Shown here: one piece after another, positions 48,801-58,909 of the stretch
Position numbering within the stretch: position 1 is the first letter of the stretch
How the letters are laid out: each line of letters opens with the position of its first letter
NCBI RefSeq assembly: GCF_023101765.2
Contig: NC_064215.1
Location: 10,416,001-10,480,000, forward strand
Source of the DNA: Spodoptera frugiperda
Lineage: Eukaryota; Arthropoda; Insecta; Lepidoptera; Noctuidae
Length of the DNA stretch: 64,000 nt
Direction: 5' to 3'
Notes under the pieces: model-generated
Seen by the model: only the letters and a program-made list of their open reading frames with translations
Databases searched by the model: none
What the model was told of the DNA's origin: nothing
Made by a program: the position numbers and the translations under genes

Positions 48801-51795
48801 CCCTATGTCCCTTTGTATGCTTAAATCTTTAAAACTACGCAACGGATTTTGATGTGTTTTTTTTTAATACATAGAGTGATTCAAGAGGAAGGTTTATATG
48901 TATAATACATGCATAATATATCACCATGGCACCCATGCGAAACTGGGGCGGGTCGCTAGTAAGAAATAATAAAAATAAACCAGCTTGACTAGCATGATAC
49001 GGCCATAAGATATTTACAGAAAACTGTGCCGGTCACCGGAGGCCTAATTGTAACTCCTCTAATATTGCAGGTAGGCGGCATTGATTACTTACTATCAGGT
49101 GATCCACTTGCTCGTTTCCCCCTCCCCCCTTCTCTATACATTTTAAAAGGAAATTAACTGAAATAGGTTGAATATAATTATCCTCCTATTATTTCATCAC
49201 AACATACCTATTCCTGCAGGTGAGACGTGGCGCGGCAGATGGCAGAAGAACGACATAGTGGCGAAGATCCTGGCGGTGCGCGAGTGCACGCCGCGCATAC
49301 AGCGGGACTTCAACGAGGAGTTCCCCAAGCTCAGGATATTCTCGCATCCTAATATATTGCCTGTTGTGAGTACTACTAGTCAATTATATTATTATATCTA
49401 CTGTATGGCAATTGGTTCTCTTTCCTATTATGTGGGCTCATAACGTGATTATTAAACAGTAGGTATTCTTCTAAGGGTATTACAAATCGTTACGACTTAC
49501 AATACTGATAGAATATAATTAAATGTATCTATTAAATGCCATTTCTTGTTTGTTTTTTTTATTTTAATAAGAATCTTATATATAATAGAAACATTGATTG
49601 TGGTATTCATTTATTTAGTGTTTACGTAATTTTTTGTGTGTTTATTTTGTCTTATCCATTTGTTACTAAAATCTTGTTTCGGTTGGCAGGTGGGTTGCTG
49701 TGTATCTCCACCGTCTCTGGTGGTGATCTCGCAGTACATGTCGTGGGGGTCCCTGTACGGGCTGCTGCACGGGGGCGGGGGCGCGGGCGCGGGGGGCGCG
49801 GGCGCGCTGGTGCTGGACGCGGCGGCCGGCGCGCGCCTCGCGCACGACGTGGCGCGCGCCATGCGCTACCTGCACGCGCTGCAGACCGACAAGATACTGC
49901 CCACATATGCGCTTAACTCTAAGCATATTATGGTACGTTATATACAGTTAGTTAGTTGTATAGGTATCATTCGATACTAAAACCTTTGTGTTTGACAATA
50001 GAACACTGTGAAAGGCATATCTTCCGCAAATAATGTGGCTAATGTGTTGTCCCCAAAACAATATGTTAAGCATGTATTTTAAATACTACTCGGATTGTCT
50101 ACTGTCAGATGATACAATGATGTACATCTCTGCTTTCCCCTTCAGGGAATTAAAAAACGTCGCACTGTTCCTTGTCGCACAGTCAACAATGTCGCGGCGA
50201 TGATACATGTCTCACAACAAATGTTTCTAGAGGAGACGAGGCTTAAATGTGTTCTAAACAAACCTCTCGTTTTTTAATCACCGTCATTTATTTCCTTTTA
50301 CCTATTCACTCAGATCGACGAAGACCTAACAGCCCGTATCAACATGGCGGACTGCAAGTTCTCGTTCCAAGAGAAGGGTCGCGTGTACTCGCCGGCGTGG
50401 ATGGCGCCCGAAGCCCTGCAGAAGCCCCCGTCCAAGCGGAACCTGGAGGCCGCCGACATGTGGAGCTTCGCCATCTTGCTGTGGGAACTTGCTACTAGAG
50501 AAGTAAGTAGAACTCGATCAAAAGATTATTTATTGGCAATAAGTATTATAATAATAAATGATAAACGATATTTATTTCTGCAAGTAGGTTATTTGAAAGA
50601 GCTAGATGAGGCCGGCATTTCCTATCCGACTACTCTGAGAAGAAATGCCGAAACAAACTCAGAGGCCATAGTCTCTTTAAAAGTCCAGCCAATGAAATAG
50701 AGGATAGTGTGAGAGAATTACATACATCATCAGCTTCTTCAATGGCACGCCACTGAGCTCGATCTTTAGCACTACGCATCCAACCACTACCAGCCTCCTT
50801 ACGGATATCGTCACTCCACCTCGCTGGAGTGCTCGCACCTACACTACGCTTGCCTAGACATGGTCTTCACTCTAGAAAACGTTTACCGCAGCTGTCATCG
50901 GTTGTTCGACAAATCTGACCTGCCAGTGGGCAGGTCTGATTTTGCGACTTAAAGCTTGCTAATCCTTTGAGCTAAGTTCTTAACGTTTGTTCTCTGTTGG
51001 ATCACCTCGTTACGCATTTGATCCTTTAGAGAGACTCCGAGCATAGCTCTCTTTATCCATCTCCAATAATCATGTAATTGAAAATCTACTAGAGAAAAGA
51101 CGCATTGTGAGTCATTCGTCTCTCTTTACTAAAGGTCACTCACGCATCAAGATTACTCATAGAGGAAAAGTAAGCGTATTTTTTTATATTAGGTACTCAA
51201 CATGGGTTTACAATACCTAGTACCTACCTATCTTTCATTGACTTTGTTCACGGGGATTTTTTTATTTTACAACTTTATTTTATTAGCCAAGAAGGGCAAT
51301 CATATAATAAACACCAAATTACTCTCACGAAACCGATTTTCTTAGACACTCTGACGGTTCGGTTGGGACTTAATAAAAGAGAGTGGACTGTATAAATAGG
51401 TTTAATACCGTAATTACAAATATTTCCTTTTGGAACAATGAAATGCCTGAAGTCTAACGCGTCTGAGAGCTTAGTGGCCGCGCCGTGGCACGAGCGCTGC
51501 CGCGTTCAGTACCCGGACCCCACGCTTCCCCGGTGTCGTCCGCCCGTGTCGTCTACAGGCGTAAGTGATGCGCCGACACACTCTAATCTTTAAAACGTTA
51601 TTTCAGATCCCCTTCGCCGACCTGTCTCCAATGGAGTGTGGCATGAAGATAGCGCTGGAAGGTCTCCGCGTCACCATCCCGCCCGGCATCTCCCCACACA
51701 TCGCCAAACTGATCAAGATCTGCATGAACGAGGACCCTGGCAAACGACCCACCTTCGAAATGGTCATACCTATCCTTGAGAAGATGAAACGCTGA
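42849..51795 (+). CDS. ILK: Integrin-linked kinase (ankyrin-repeat pseudokinase)
   Basis: ILK links integrin beta tails to actin through PINCH and parvin at adhesion sites such as muscle attachments. Eight exons: 42849-42937, 47231-47396, 47915-48099, 48548-48717, 49220-49365, 49690-49932, 50314-50502, 51607-51795, giving 458 residues (human 452). The N-terminus EDIFQWCREGNALQV is followed by ankyrin repeats (GFSPLHWACKEGH, DDTPLHLAAAHGH, GNSPLHYACFWGY, GDTPLD). A linker with TRIAVTPSGETWRGRW follows, then the pseudokinase. MADCKFSF stands where active kinases have DFG, and ALNSKHIMID replaces the catalytic-loop HRD motif. APEALQKPPSKR and DMWSFAILLWEL follow. Exon 6 is very GC-rich and adds a Gly/Ala loop, HGGGGAGAGGAGAL, replacing a short loop of human ILK. 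Intron 1 (4.3 kb) is full of transposon remnants. Confidence 0.97.
43683..43770 (+). repeat. GTACGAA/GTGCCCC repeat block, left
   Basis: It contains GTACGAACGTGCCCCACGTA, then further GTACGTTCGTACAG and GGGGTACTTTCATAC units. Related blocks are at 45186-45255 and 45567-45605, all inside ILK intron 1. Unclassified. Confidence 0.5.
44120..44960 (-). mobile_element. R2/R4-like non-LTR retrotransposon remnant (endonuclease end)
   Basis: On the minus strand, 44779-44354 reads in one frame interrupted by one stop (44596-44594). A frameshift near 44353 then leads into 44352-44146. It encodes the C-terminus of an element with a restriction-like endonuclease: a zinc knuckle C-x2-C-x8-H-x4-C (CRACHSPGESVRHIISGC), RHNQVAKIIH, YWDRSIITDRTI, a degraded PD...D/E-type block (KPNIVVID, then MIIDITIPHDENL) and IVPIVVSVNGLIP. 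Family knowledge: this order fits RLE-bearing elements (R2, R4/Dong). The reverse transcriptase is absent. The fragment is inactive. Confidence 0.75.
45186..45255 (+). repeat. GTACGAA/GTGCCCC repeat block, middle
   Basis: CGTTCGTACGCGTACGAATG followed by TGCCCCCTG and GCTGTACGAAAGCACCCC. Same motif as the blocks at 43683 and 45567. Confidence 0.5.
45567..45605 (+). repeat. GTACGAA/GTGCCCC repeat block, right
   Basis: CTGTACGAATGTGCCCCACG then TACGAATGGTGACC, a direct copy of the motif at 43683. Confidence 0.5.
45705..45905 (+). repeat. Degenerate RTE-like 3' tail copy
   Basis: It contains GGTTTCACCTGCTCTGCTC, then a diverged middle with CAGACCAGTAGTTCCCGGAG and AACAAACAAATTCTTCAGC. It is an older relative of the copies at 46802 and 46998. 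Confidence 0.5.
46128..46275 (+). repeat. RTE-like 3' fragment, second subfamily
   Basis: ATAAAAGTATCCTATCACC, then CCGAATTTCATCAAAATCTG, TTCAGTAGTTT and a TATAATATTAGTG end. This layout is typical of the 3' ends of insect RTE elements. Confidence 0.5.
46657..46698. repeat. 19-bp inverted repeat with 4-nt loop in ILK intron 1
   Basis: GAGAACATATTTACGTAAT, loop ATAG, then ATTACGTAAATGTGTTCTC. There is one mismatch in 19 pairs. It could be the core of a small palindromic element. Confidence 0.65.
46802..46997 (+). repeat. RTE-like 3' tail repeat, copy 1
   Basis: It begins CTACTAGCTACTTCCGCGCG, continues GGTTTCACCCGCTCTGC and CCAGTAGTTCCGGAGATTAG, and ends ATAATATTAGTATAGATT. It is followed head to tail by a second copy. 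Another copy is at 59152-59318. Confidence 0.75.
46998..47206 (+). repeat. RTE-like 3' tail repeat, copy 2
   Basis: It is almost identical to copy 1, with an expanded CAAA run (AAACAAACAAACAAACAAAC) near the end. Its last base is about 24 bases before the start of ILK exon 2. Confidence 0.75.
48310..48480 (+). repeat. SINE family B in ILK intron 3
   Basis: GGGATCGATTCCCGCACG (B-box region), GCAACTCTTTGTGTGATCC, GGTCTGGGTGTCA, an ACCCACGACACAGGAG block and a TTTTATT tail with A-run. The head is partly lost. It matches the reverse-orientation copy at 5308-5520. Confidence 0.75.
48765..48962 (+). repeat. RTE-like 3' region in ILK intron 4
   Basis: GTCCCTTTGTATGCTTAAAT and AAACTACGCAACGGATTTTG, then a GTGATTCAAGAGGAAGG block and GCGAAACTGGGGCGGGTCGC near the end. 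The first half matches 21735-21800. Confidence 0.6.
49028..49120 (+). repeat. Dispersed repeat C, degenerate
   Basis: GGTCACCGGAGGCCTAATTG and TTACTATCAGGTGATCCAC are the only well-preserved blocks of the family. Confidence 0.4.
50718..51075 (-). mobile_element. RTE-clade retrotransposon remnant (C-terminus of the reverse-transcriptase ORF)
   Basis: On the minus strand, reading from the right: RAMLGVSLKDQMRNEVIQQR, then VKNLAQRISKL, then a stop-broken stretch. RWSDDIRKEAGSGWMRSAKD and RAQWRAIEEA follow at the end. This is the well-known C-terminal region of lepidopteran RTE endonuclease-reverse transcriptases. Several stops and indels lie between the blocks. It sits in ILK intron 7 and is inactive. 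Confidence 0.8.
51470..51570 (+). other. GC-rich block in ILK intron 7
   Basis: About 100 bases of markedly GC-rich sequence just before exon 8, within an otherwise AT-rich intron. It contains CTACAG followed by GCGTAAG, so a cryptic splice site is possible. I do not recognise a coding match. Confidence 0.4.
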
Positions 51796-52537
51796 AAGTA
51801 AACAAAGGTTTTTAATATTTTATATTTATTTATGTGTCTGATGTATGTAGCAAGGTGTGTATTTGGAATGTGTATACTTGAATAATGTATCTGGTGATAA
51901 ATATTGCACATTTTTGGCCAGGCTGGAACTAGTTGACCGCTACTTAAGTGACGAACAGGGGTGAAGTTTGCCTACTACTTGTAACGCATTTTAGATTAGA
52001 CTATGATGATTGATGACCAATCTCCAGATATCGTGAATAATAATTGTTCAATTATTGAAACAAATGATCTTTTAGAAGTTTAACGCGCGCGGCCACCTAC
52101 ATAGTTCCGGGCGCACTATCCAACACGTATATTGTAAAACTAGTCGATCACTCTCCTCGAATCATAAAAAGATTTCACACTCACAATCTTATTGTCTCTG
52201 TCCAAAAATGTATGTGCAATATTTCCAGGTACTGTAATGTATGTTACTTGTGAAAAAGTTAAAAATATGTTTCTTTTATTCTTTCTTTTTATATTTATAT
52301 ATTAATTTCTCTTACAACGAAGTACGCAACCCACCTTGGATTTATATTATTTTTGATAAAATACATTTCAAATATACACCTTGTTTGACTCGAAACGCCA
52401 AGTACTATTAATGTTTATAAATGTTTATTTACGAAAACAAACGTACAATATGTGGCTTTTATTGTGTGACACTTGTATACTGAAATGTTATTCAATTTTC
52501 ATAGATTATAATATGCTGTGATGAAGTATATTTCGAA

Positions 52538-52605
52538 TGCCTCGTTGGTCGAGTGGTCGGAAGTGCGACTGCCGGACAAGGGCTCTCGGGTCGCAGGTTG
52601 TGCAG
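52538..52605 (+). repeat. SINE family A, tRNA-like head only
   Basis: TGCCTCGTTGGTCGAGTGG (A box) and GGGTCGCAGGTTGTGC in the place of the B box. The body is missing after the head. It is not a tRNA gene: the B box is damaged and no acceptor stem closes it. Confidence 0.6.
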
Positions 52606-52758
52606 TCGGAAAACTTCGTTGAACCGTGCCACTGTCTCGAACCCAATACAAACTTAAATACACAAATACTTTAAGTACAATTTAAATTGAATAACATTTG
52701 AGTGTCTGAGTATTAATGTTCGCTGACTGTAAATCCCGCATTTCGATGTTTACAGTAA

Positions 52759-52849
52759 GGGTCAATTTATACTAGCGCAGAGTCGAAGCGTATCGAAGCG
52801 TCTTTCCAAAACTGAACATATTCGACTCTGCGCTATTATAAATCGACCC
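52759..52849. mobile_element. 91-bp MITE with TAA target duplication
   Basis: The left arm is GGGTCAATTTATACTAGCGC followed by AGAGTCG. The right arm is CGACTCTGCGCTATTATAAATCGACCC in reverse complement. Direct TAA copies flank it (52756-52758 and 52850-52852). This fits a tiny PIF/Harbinger-type MITE. Confidence 0.65.
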
Positions 52850-53596
52850 TAAGAGATTATATACGAAACCATTTATAGGTGTAAGAATAAAAACAGAAGA
52901 ATATATTATTTGATTATATGTTGTCAATAACTGATGATTTTGCAAGTAAATCATAGAAAATAAAACATCAGTGCCATCAGTAATATAAGCATTTCAAATT
53001 GAACAAATAAATGTTTAAAATTAATTCTCTTTTCAACCATTTTTTATGTAATGTTCTATGTTTATTTAAAAATGTATTTAAACATCACTAAACCATCTTG
53101 TTTAACTGCCAGTATTTTAAGTGTTGTTTAGTACTTAGGTTGTGTTCTAATTAATTAAAAATATCTTTTGGTTTTAATGAAATGTGAATTTTCGAAGTAA
53201 TTTTACTAAATTTATTAAATTATGTTTTACAGATTAGTAAGGATATGTGCTAATATATAAATCGGTGCTAAAGCAAATTTTATGTACGAGAAATATGTAA
53301 ACCATAGAGCTATGATATTTATACCATTATCTGTGACAATTAGAAAATGCTTTGTTATAAAAATGACGAATATTTTCCTTTTTTACCGAATTTTATGTCT
53401 CGATAGAAGCCAAGAATCTCTATCATGTTATTTATATTGTTGAGATTAAATGTAATTGCCGTAATCCATGTATCGTGTAATAAAACTAATTGTTAACGCT
53501 ATTGTGAACTGTGCCTTATAACCCGGCCAAATAACATATTGCCTTATGACATAACTGTTATAACTTAAGCATAGATTTTAAATATTTTTGATGACA

Positions 53597-53634
53597 AATA
53601 AATGTTACAACTTTCATAAAGTTGTTTAATAAAC
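53597..53634 (+). terminator. Candidate polyadenylation signals for ILK
   Basis: Two AATAAA motifs (53597-53602 and 53629-53634). They are the clearest signals downstream of ILK and are followed by a TG-rich tract. Confidence 0.4.
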
Positions 53635-53774
53635 TAACGATTTAGTAATATCATTGTGTTTTATTTTTTAAGCCTCATCCAGTCTCTTAACCCGTCGTAT
53701 GCTGAAGCACTGATCAGTGCGAGACACAATGTGTATTCTATTGTTGTCTCATATACCCGTTGACAAAAGGTTTA

Positions 53775-54195
53775 GGCCGGGACTAGCGCAGACGAGACGA
53801 GCGGAGAGGAGATGTTTTTTAAACAACCAATAGAATTGAGTTATTGACACGTCTCCTCTCCGCTCAGCTTCAGTGGAGATCGCTGTGCGGAGATGTGTAA
53901 TATTTGTATGTCGCGATGGAAGCGGAGATGTGAGCTATGCGCGGACGACGCGCAGTGGAGACGAGACATGTGAGCGGCGTGCAGTGAGCGATGTCCTCTC
54001 ACCCGCTAGCAACCCGCAGAACCCCGCGCGCGCGCTCAACGCCCCGCACCCGAGCTGAAAAACATCTCTTCTCGCACAGCACACAGCACACCGCACACAT
54101 CTCCGCTTTGGTGGAGTCCCGCGAGCTGAAAAACATCTCTTCTCGCACAGCACACAGCACACCGCACACATCTCTGCTTTGGTGGAGTCCCGGCC
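53775..54195. mobile_element. 421-bp MITE-like element with internal 71-bp tandem duplication
   Basis: The termini are a 10-bp inverted repeat, GGCCGGGACT and AGTCCCGGCC, flanked by TTA on the left and TAA on the right. Inside is GC-rich sequence with repeated GGAGATG and GGAGACG motifs. A 71-base unit is tandemly duplicated (54052-54122, 54123-54193); each unit begins GAGCTGAAAAACATCTC and the copies are nearly identical. The second unit runs into the right terminus. Confidence 0.6.
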
Positions 54196-54654
54196 TAATA
54201 GGTCTCAGACTAAAAAGGTTTGGTTCACCAGTTATGGAACTCATATAACCTAATGAAATTATTTTAAAGACAGCGTGGGAGTGATATTTGGCATGAAATG
54301 GTCCTATTTTCCATAATCCTAAAAAATTTCAATGATAGGACAGCTCACTAGTATTGTCTTACCAGGCTTGAAAATCTTGCAGTATCTTTAATCTCTCAGG
54401 TGACAAGTCAGCTCTTACAAGATAGGTAAAAAAGTTGGGTAGGCCTTCAGAAAAACGAAGATTATACCGTTAAGTAACGCATGTTTACGTAAAGCAGTCA
54501 AGGGGTATTTAAAATAATAACGAAACTTCTAATATCCCCCTTGCAAAATACGTGATGTTTGTTTCGAGGTGCTCATATCAAAAGTAAGAGGCGTGACAAA
54601 ATTTTCTTGAATGACATTTAAGCTTCCAGGGCAGATCGTAAGAGTAAGGTATTT

Positions 54655-54812
54655 TTTTGAGGGGGGAAATTCATCCAATGGCTTCTCCCGCCTTGGGCGA
54701 GGCGAGAGAGAGTGTCAGGCTCTTACTGACTAAAAACCACCCCGTTCATTCTCCTGCTTTTCGAGCCGAAGCCCCGGTAAACCCGCTAGGTAGTCCGCAG
54801 CTCCGGATAGCA
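54655..54812 (+). repeat. Dispersed repeat D
   Basis: A well-preserved core copy: CTTCTCCCGCCTTGGGCGAG, GAGAGTGTCAGGCTC, ACTGACTAAAAACCACCCCG, TTTTCGAGCCGAAGCC, GCAGCTCCGG. Confidence 0.7.
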
Positions 54813-55378
54813 AGAGTAAGGTAAGGGTAGTTTTATTAGAATAGTTTTTAGTTTCTACTTTTATTATGTTATGATACTCCTGATATAAATATGATATATC
54901 AAAGTAAATATGACGTATTTTTGTGGCTGCAACTGATTGTAAAAAACTGATCAGGTGGTAATTAAAGTTTTTATTTCATTGAGACGTAATTGTGTATTAC
55001 CCATCCATGTTCGCAGATATGAATTGTTTGTGTGAAGGGATTACACAATACTATCCTATTTTTAATAAATAGGGGGATTATAAGTGCAACTCCTTAGATC
55101 CTGTTCCAAAGACAAACCCAAAATCCAAGGACCCCAATACGAAAAGAGTGAATGATATGTATATATAATGCTCAAAGTAAACATTCCATCTCCACATAAC
55201 ATAAAACTCAACATGTTTAGCATCTTTTGTTCAAACGTCAATGTCATAGTTGAATTTGACATTTTAATGCTGAAGGCGTTTCGTTTATTTACTTAATTTT
55301 TGCTTATTATTCTTGTTTTCCTAAATTTGAACTAATAATACAATGAAATAGTGTAACTATCTTGGAGTTCATTGCAAT

Positions 55379-55624
55379 ATGGAACCGGGACAGAGTGCGG
55401 CAACTGGCGTATTGCCTAAAATCACCGATGTTGAGTGGAAGTTGGAAGTTTTGACGAATACTCCTGGAGTGGGTTCAGAAAACTTGCTGTATACGGTTAT
55501 TCTGAAGACGGATGATGGCAACGATGTCCGGTTTACGTGTGGAAGCCAGCAGCTGCAAGATTTGGTCTATAAACTCAAAGACTTAGTGCGACATTGTGAG
55601 AAAACGAAAAGTGAGCTGACTTAA
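55379..55624 (+). CDS. Short COMM-domain protein, COMMD3-like
   Basis: A single uninterrupted frame of 81 residues. KITDVEWKLEVL and the end FTCGSQQLQDLVYKLKDL resemble the COMM domain of COMMD3 (ISDVDWRLE and FSCSMEQLQDLVGKLKD in human). COMMD proteins join the CCDC22/CCDC93 (CCC) complex in endosomal recycling. Human COMMD3 is about 195 residues with an N-terminal helical domain, which is missing here. The ATG context (GCAATATGG) looks normal and the upstream DNA has no obvious coding exon. So it is either a naturally short COMM-only protein (like COMMD6 in length) or the last exon of a gene whose upstream exons I failed to see. Confidence 0.75.
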   Translation: MEPGQSAATGVLPKITDVEWKLEVLTNTPGVGSENLLYTVILKTDDGNDVRFTCGSQQLQDLVYKLKDLVRHCEKTKSELT

Positions 55625-58600
55625 TGTTTTCAAATTATTATTTGGTTTTTTATCAGAGTATAAATTATTCCATTTTATGTGATATTCTAAGTTTTATGTT
55701 TCAATATTTTACTTCACTATATTGTAAACTTCTTTACAACATTGAAAAGAACTAAATGGCATAAAGTGTTCAACTTTTCATGCAAATTTTATGTCATAGG
55801 TGTGTAAACAAGTAAAATGTTAAATTAAACCAGATATTCTTATTCAAAATAACTTTATTTCAAAATACCATATAAAGTACCATAGTGAGAACACAAATCA
55901 GAAAAAAAAACAATTCCATTGTGTAAAACATAAAGCTGATCACAGATTAACTAAAAATGACTTGAGTGAGTAGGTAAGCTGCATTTTTCATAATAATCAT
56001 CTACCATTAAATTATGAACTACATTAGAAACCGCTGAATATAGGTTGCTTCCAACAGGCAATCATTAGTTGAGGTCTATGTCCAACAGTTATAAGATCCA
56101 CAATTAGAATAATAGTCCAAGAAAAACAGTAGAACTAAAACAATCCCAATATAATATTGCACATTTTCTCATAGATTTGACAGTTACACCCAAAATGCTT
56201 CAGCTTCCAAGTTGGGCCAATATTTGCGACCAAGGTTTGCCACAATCATGGATCAAATATTGGACCATTTAAATATACTTCATGTAGTTCATAATTTAAC
56301 ACATCTACTCTAGGGTTAGCTTCTTGGGACTATTGAATGCTTATTATATTATAATTATTCATAAATTTATCTTAAAATATCACAATATCAACAACTACAC
56401 TACCACAATACAATGAACATTTTAATTATACTGTGTTTATGGGAGCCACAGATTCAAAATAGAAAGCAAAACATTTTAATATTTTTCAACATTTGAATAC
56501 TAAATAAAGAAATGTTGTAAGTGTTATCTACACATAAATAGGTCTTGGATACATATGGACATCTTAATCTTTTATATACATATAGTTTCTGGCTTCCCAA
56601 TAAACACAGTCTACAACACAATTATGTATGAATTAACCTAATCTCAGACTTAGTAAATAATTTTGCATTCAGATTTGAAAGTAATCACAGAGACCCCTTA
56701 CATTAACGTGACGGATAGAACTTTGACGAACAGTACTTTAGGCCTAAAGAACCGATACTACAACAGTTTTAACATTACCCAGATTTAAATTCTTAGCACA
56801 TTAATGAAGACCAGTGATATTGTGCTCACTAGAAGACTTCTAATGTTACGTGAAGTCCCTTTTGTCCAATAGAAAATTAGCTGGTTAATTCTCATTGGAC
56901 AATAAATTTTTGACAGCTAGTGATTGGACAAAGACACCACGCGTTACATTGGCGTCATCTGGTGCGCAAAATACCTCCCATAGCCCTCATTATATTACAA
57001 TGCATCTACATATCATATCAATGTGTAATAAAATATTGCTTTACTTATGACCCATTAGCTGCGTACATAGGTTCTGTTACTAATAGTTTCACATCTAAAC
57101 CTACAAACATTTAACATTGTGATATCAATACTGAGTTAGAATTGCAGGATTTGACGAGACAAGTCTTTATCTTATACTATTCTTAAAGGCAAAATTAGCT
57201 CGTCAATTATTACTACGTCAACTAAAGTTCTACTATACTATTGTGTCACTATTTCCATATTTACCGAAGTGATGTATGAAATTGTAATGTTTAATTTCAT
57301 ATTGTGTGCGTTTTAAATGCAAGCACACGTTAAAAGCAAAGTCATGGTGTTAAATTCGTAGCCATAAAATATTAAATTAGTCTAATTTCAAATAAGGAAC
57401 TAAATATTTTAATTTTAATAATTTAAACATTAAATAAGCATTATTTCTATGCAACCAAGTTAACAACGCATTTAAATTATATTTTTTTGTTTAATAATTA
57501 TTCAAACCTTTTTCGTCATAAAATTGTCAAAGTCAATATTTTAAAATAGCAGCTTTTCCTGTAGAGAACTTGGCTACCTTTAAATTTCCTATTTTTCAAC
57601 TAAAATATAACCGTAATATAAATAAACATAACAAACAACACACATAGATATAAATACAATATTACAACACACTTATACTGATATAATTTTGGAATTATCA
57701 CATAACTTTTTTTTTATTATTTTAAAGCCTTATTCATACTTTTATTTTATAAGCATTAAGTGCGTGCGCAAACAAAAATAAGTGAAAGAAATCCCTTAAA
57801 CATAACAATATTATTTCTAAAACAAAGATAGCAAGTTTTAAATGTTTTTTGGTCACATTCACTGGTAGTGTTGCCAACCTATTTTGAATATTTTTTTAAT
57901 TTTTACAGATAAATTAGATTCATAAACATATTCAAGTTTGGCAACACTTAACTGGCTGGTATTTTATAGCTGTATTATTCATTAGTAATTTATTATTATG
58001 GACCATCCATAGGCCCTCCATAATTAATGAGAAACAAGGATTTACTAAAAAACTACTTGTATATCATAACTATAGTCAAAATTCAATAATAATAGAAAAT
58101 TGCTACAATGGAACACATCAATTATTTTCTGATTTTAAATGATTTACTTAACCCATAGGTATTTTCCGATAATTTTAATTTAAAATACATTATAACCACT
58201 TTATGTTAATTAGCGTGATTTTATGTTTATAACAAATATTAATTTTGATTCATGGCAAAAGTAAATATTATACACTTAGACAGACTTGCTTCTTAATATT
58301 TCCTTCTCTGATTTTCACAAGCATTTTTCCATAGGTCAGTCTCTGAAATTTCCTTTTGCCATTTTCCCTAAGTAATCTATAGTTTAAGTAATTCATTTCC
58401 TACTCATATAGAGTGATTATGTAATATTTCAAAGTAGGCCCGATGCCTGAGATCTTAGTCAGTCATTGATACAAAGAGGCTGCATTACTGTCAGTTATAA
58501 AATACTGGATGAAGCACCAACATATATTTTTAATTATGAATCGCATTAGGCATCTCCATGTATGATTTTTTTTTTATAGATAATCATGAATGATATATTC

Positions 58601-58909
58601 TCCCATTACGGAAGACTTACACATTTCAAATGAGTTTGTACACATGAATACTGATAAATATTAGCTCTGCACAACACATATCGTTTACAAATATAGATAT
58701 TTTACTCCATTTTTGATACTCAGTGCGTAAGGGATTTTTATGAAACCAGTTCACGTAATATAACATGTCATTACTAGATACCAAAATTCAGCGGCTCTAT
58801 TATTCTATTTTTCTCAATGCATACCTGTCTCCTTATTAGTGACGTCAGAGTTTCTGACAGGAAACTAACTGTCGACTTCGTGAAGTATTCGTAGGTGTCC
58901 AGGTTTCCT
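55625..58909. other. Probable long 3'UTR of the F-box gene plus COMMD3-like 3' end
   Basis: No coding exon recognised over 3.3 kb. A minus-strand AATAAA at 55859-55854 is close to the COMMD3-like 3' end. If used, the F-box transcript would carry a 3'UTR of about 3 kb. The sequence is AT-rich and contains no recognisable repeat copy, which is unusual for spacer in this window. Confidence 0.45.
55854..55859 (-). terminator. Candidate polyadenylation signal for the F-box gene
   Basis: AATAAA on the minus strand at the far end of the repeat-free interval. Assigned by position only. Confidence 0.35.

Larger units (their letters stand above)
51796..55378. other. ILK 3' region and intergenic spacer
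   Basis: It probably starts with a long ILK 3'UTR; AATAAA signals at 53597 and 53629 would make it about 1.8 kb. It also contains two MITE-like elements, a SINE head and repeat D. No other coding exon is recognised. Confidence 0.5.

Noticed and set aside
49536..49926. Overlapping Arg/Ala-rich frames on both strands around ILK exon 6
   Set aside because: They arise because the GC-rich exon lacks stops in every frame. Only the ILK frame continues across its splice sites.
52538..52605. Possible tRNA gene
   Set aside because: It matches the head of SINE family A. The B box is damaged and there is no matching acceptor stem.
53873..54248. Overlapping 61-85 codon frames on both strands
   Set aside because: They lie in the GC-rich MITE and its tandem duplication, with repeated peptides created by the repeated DNA.
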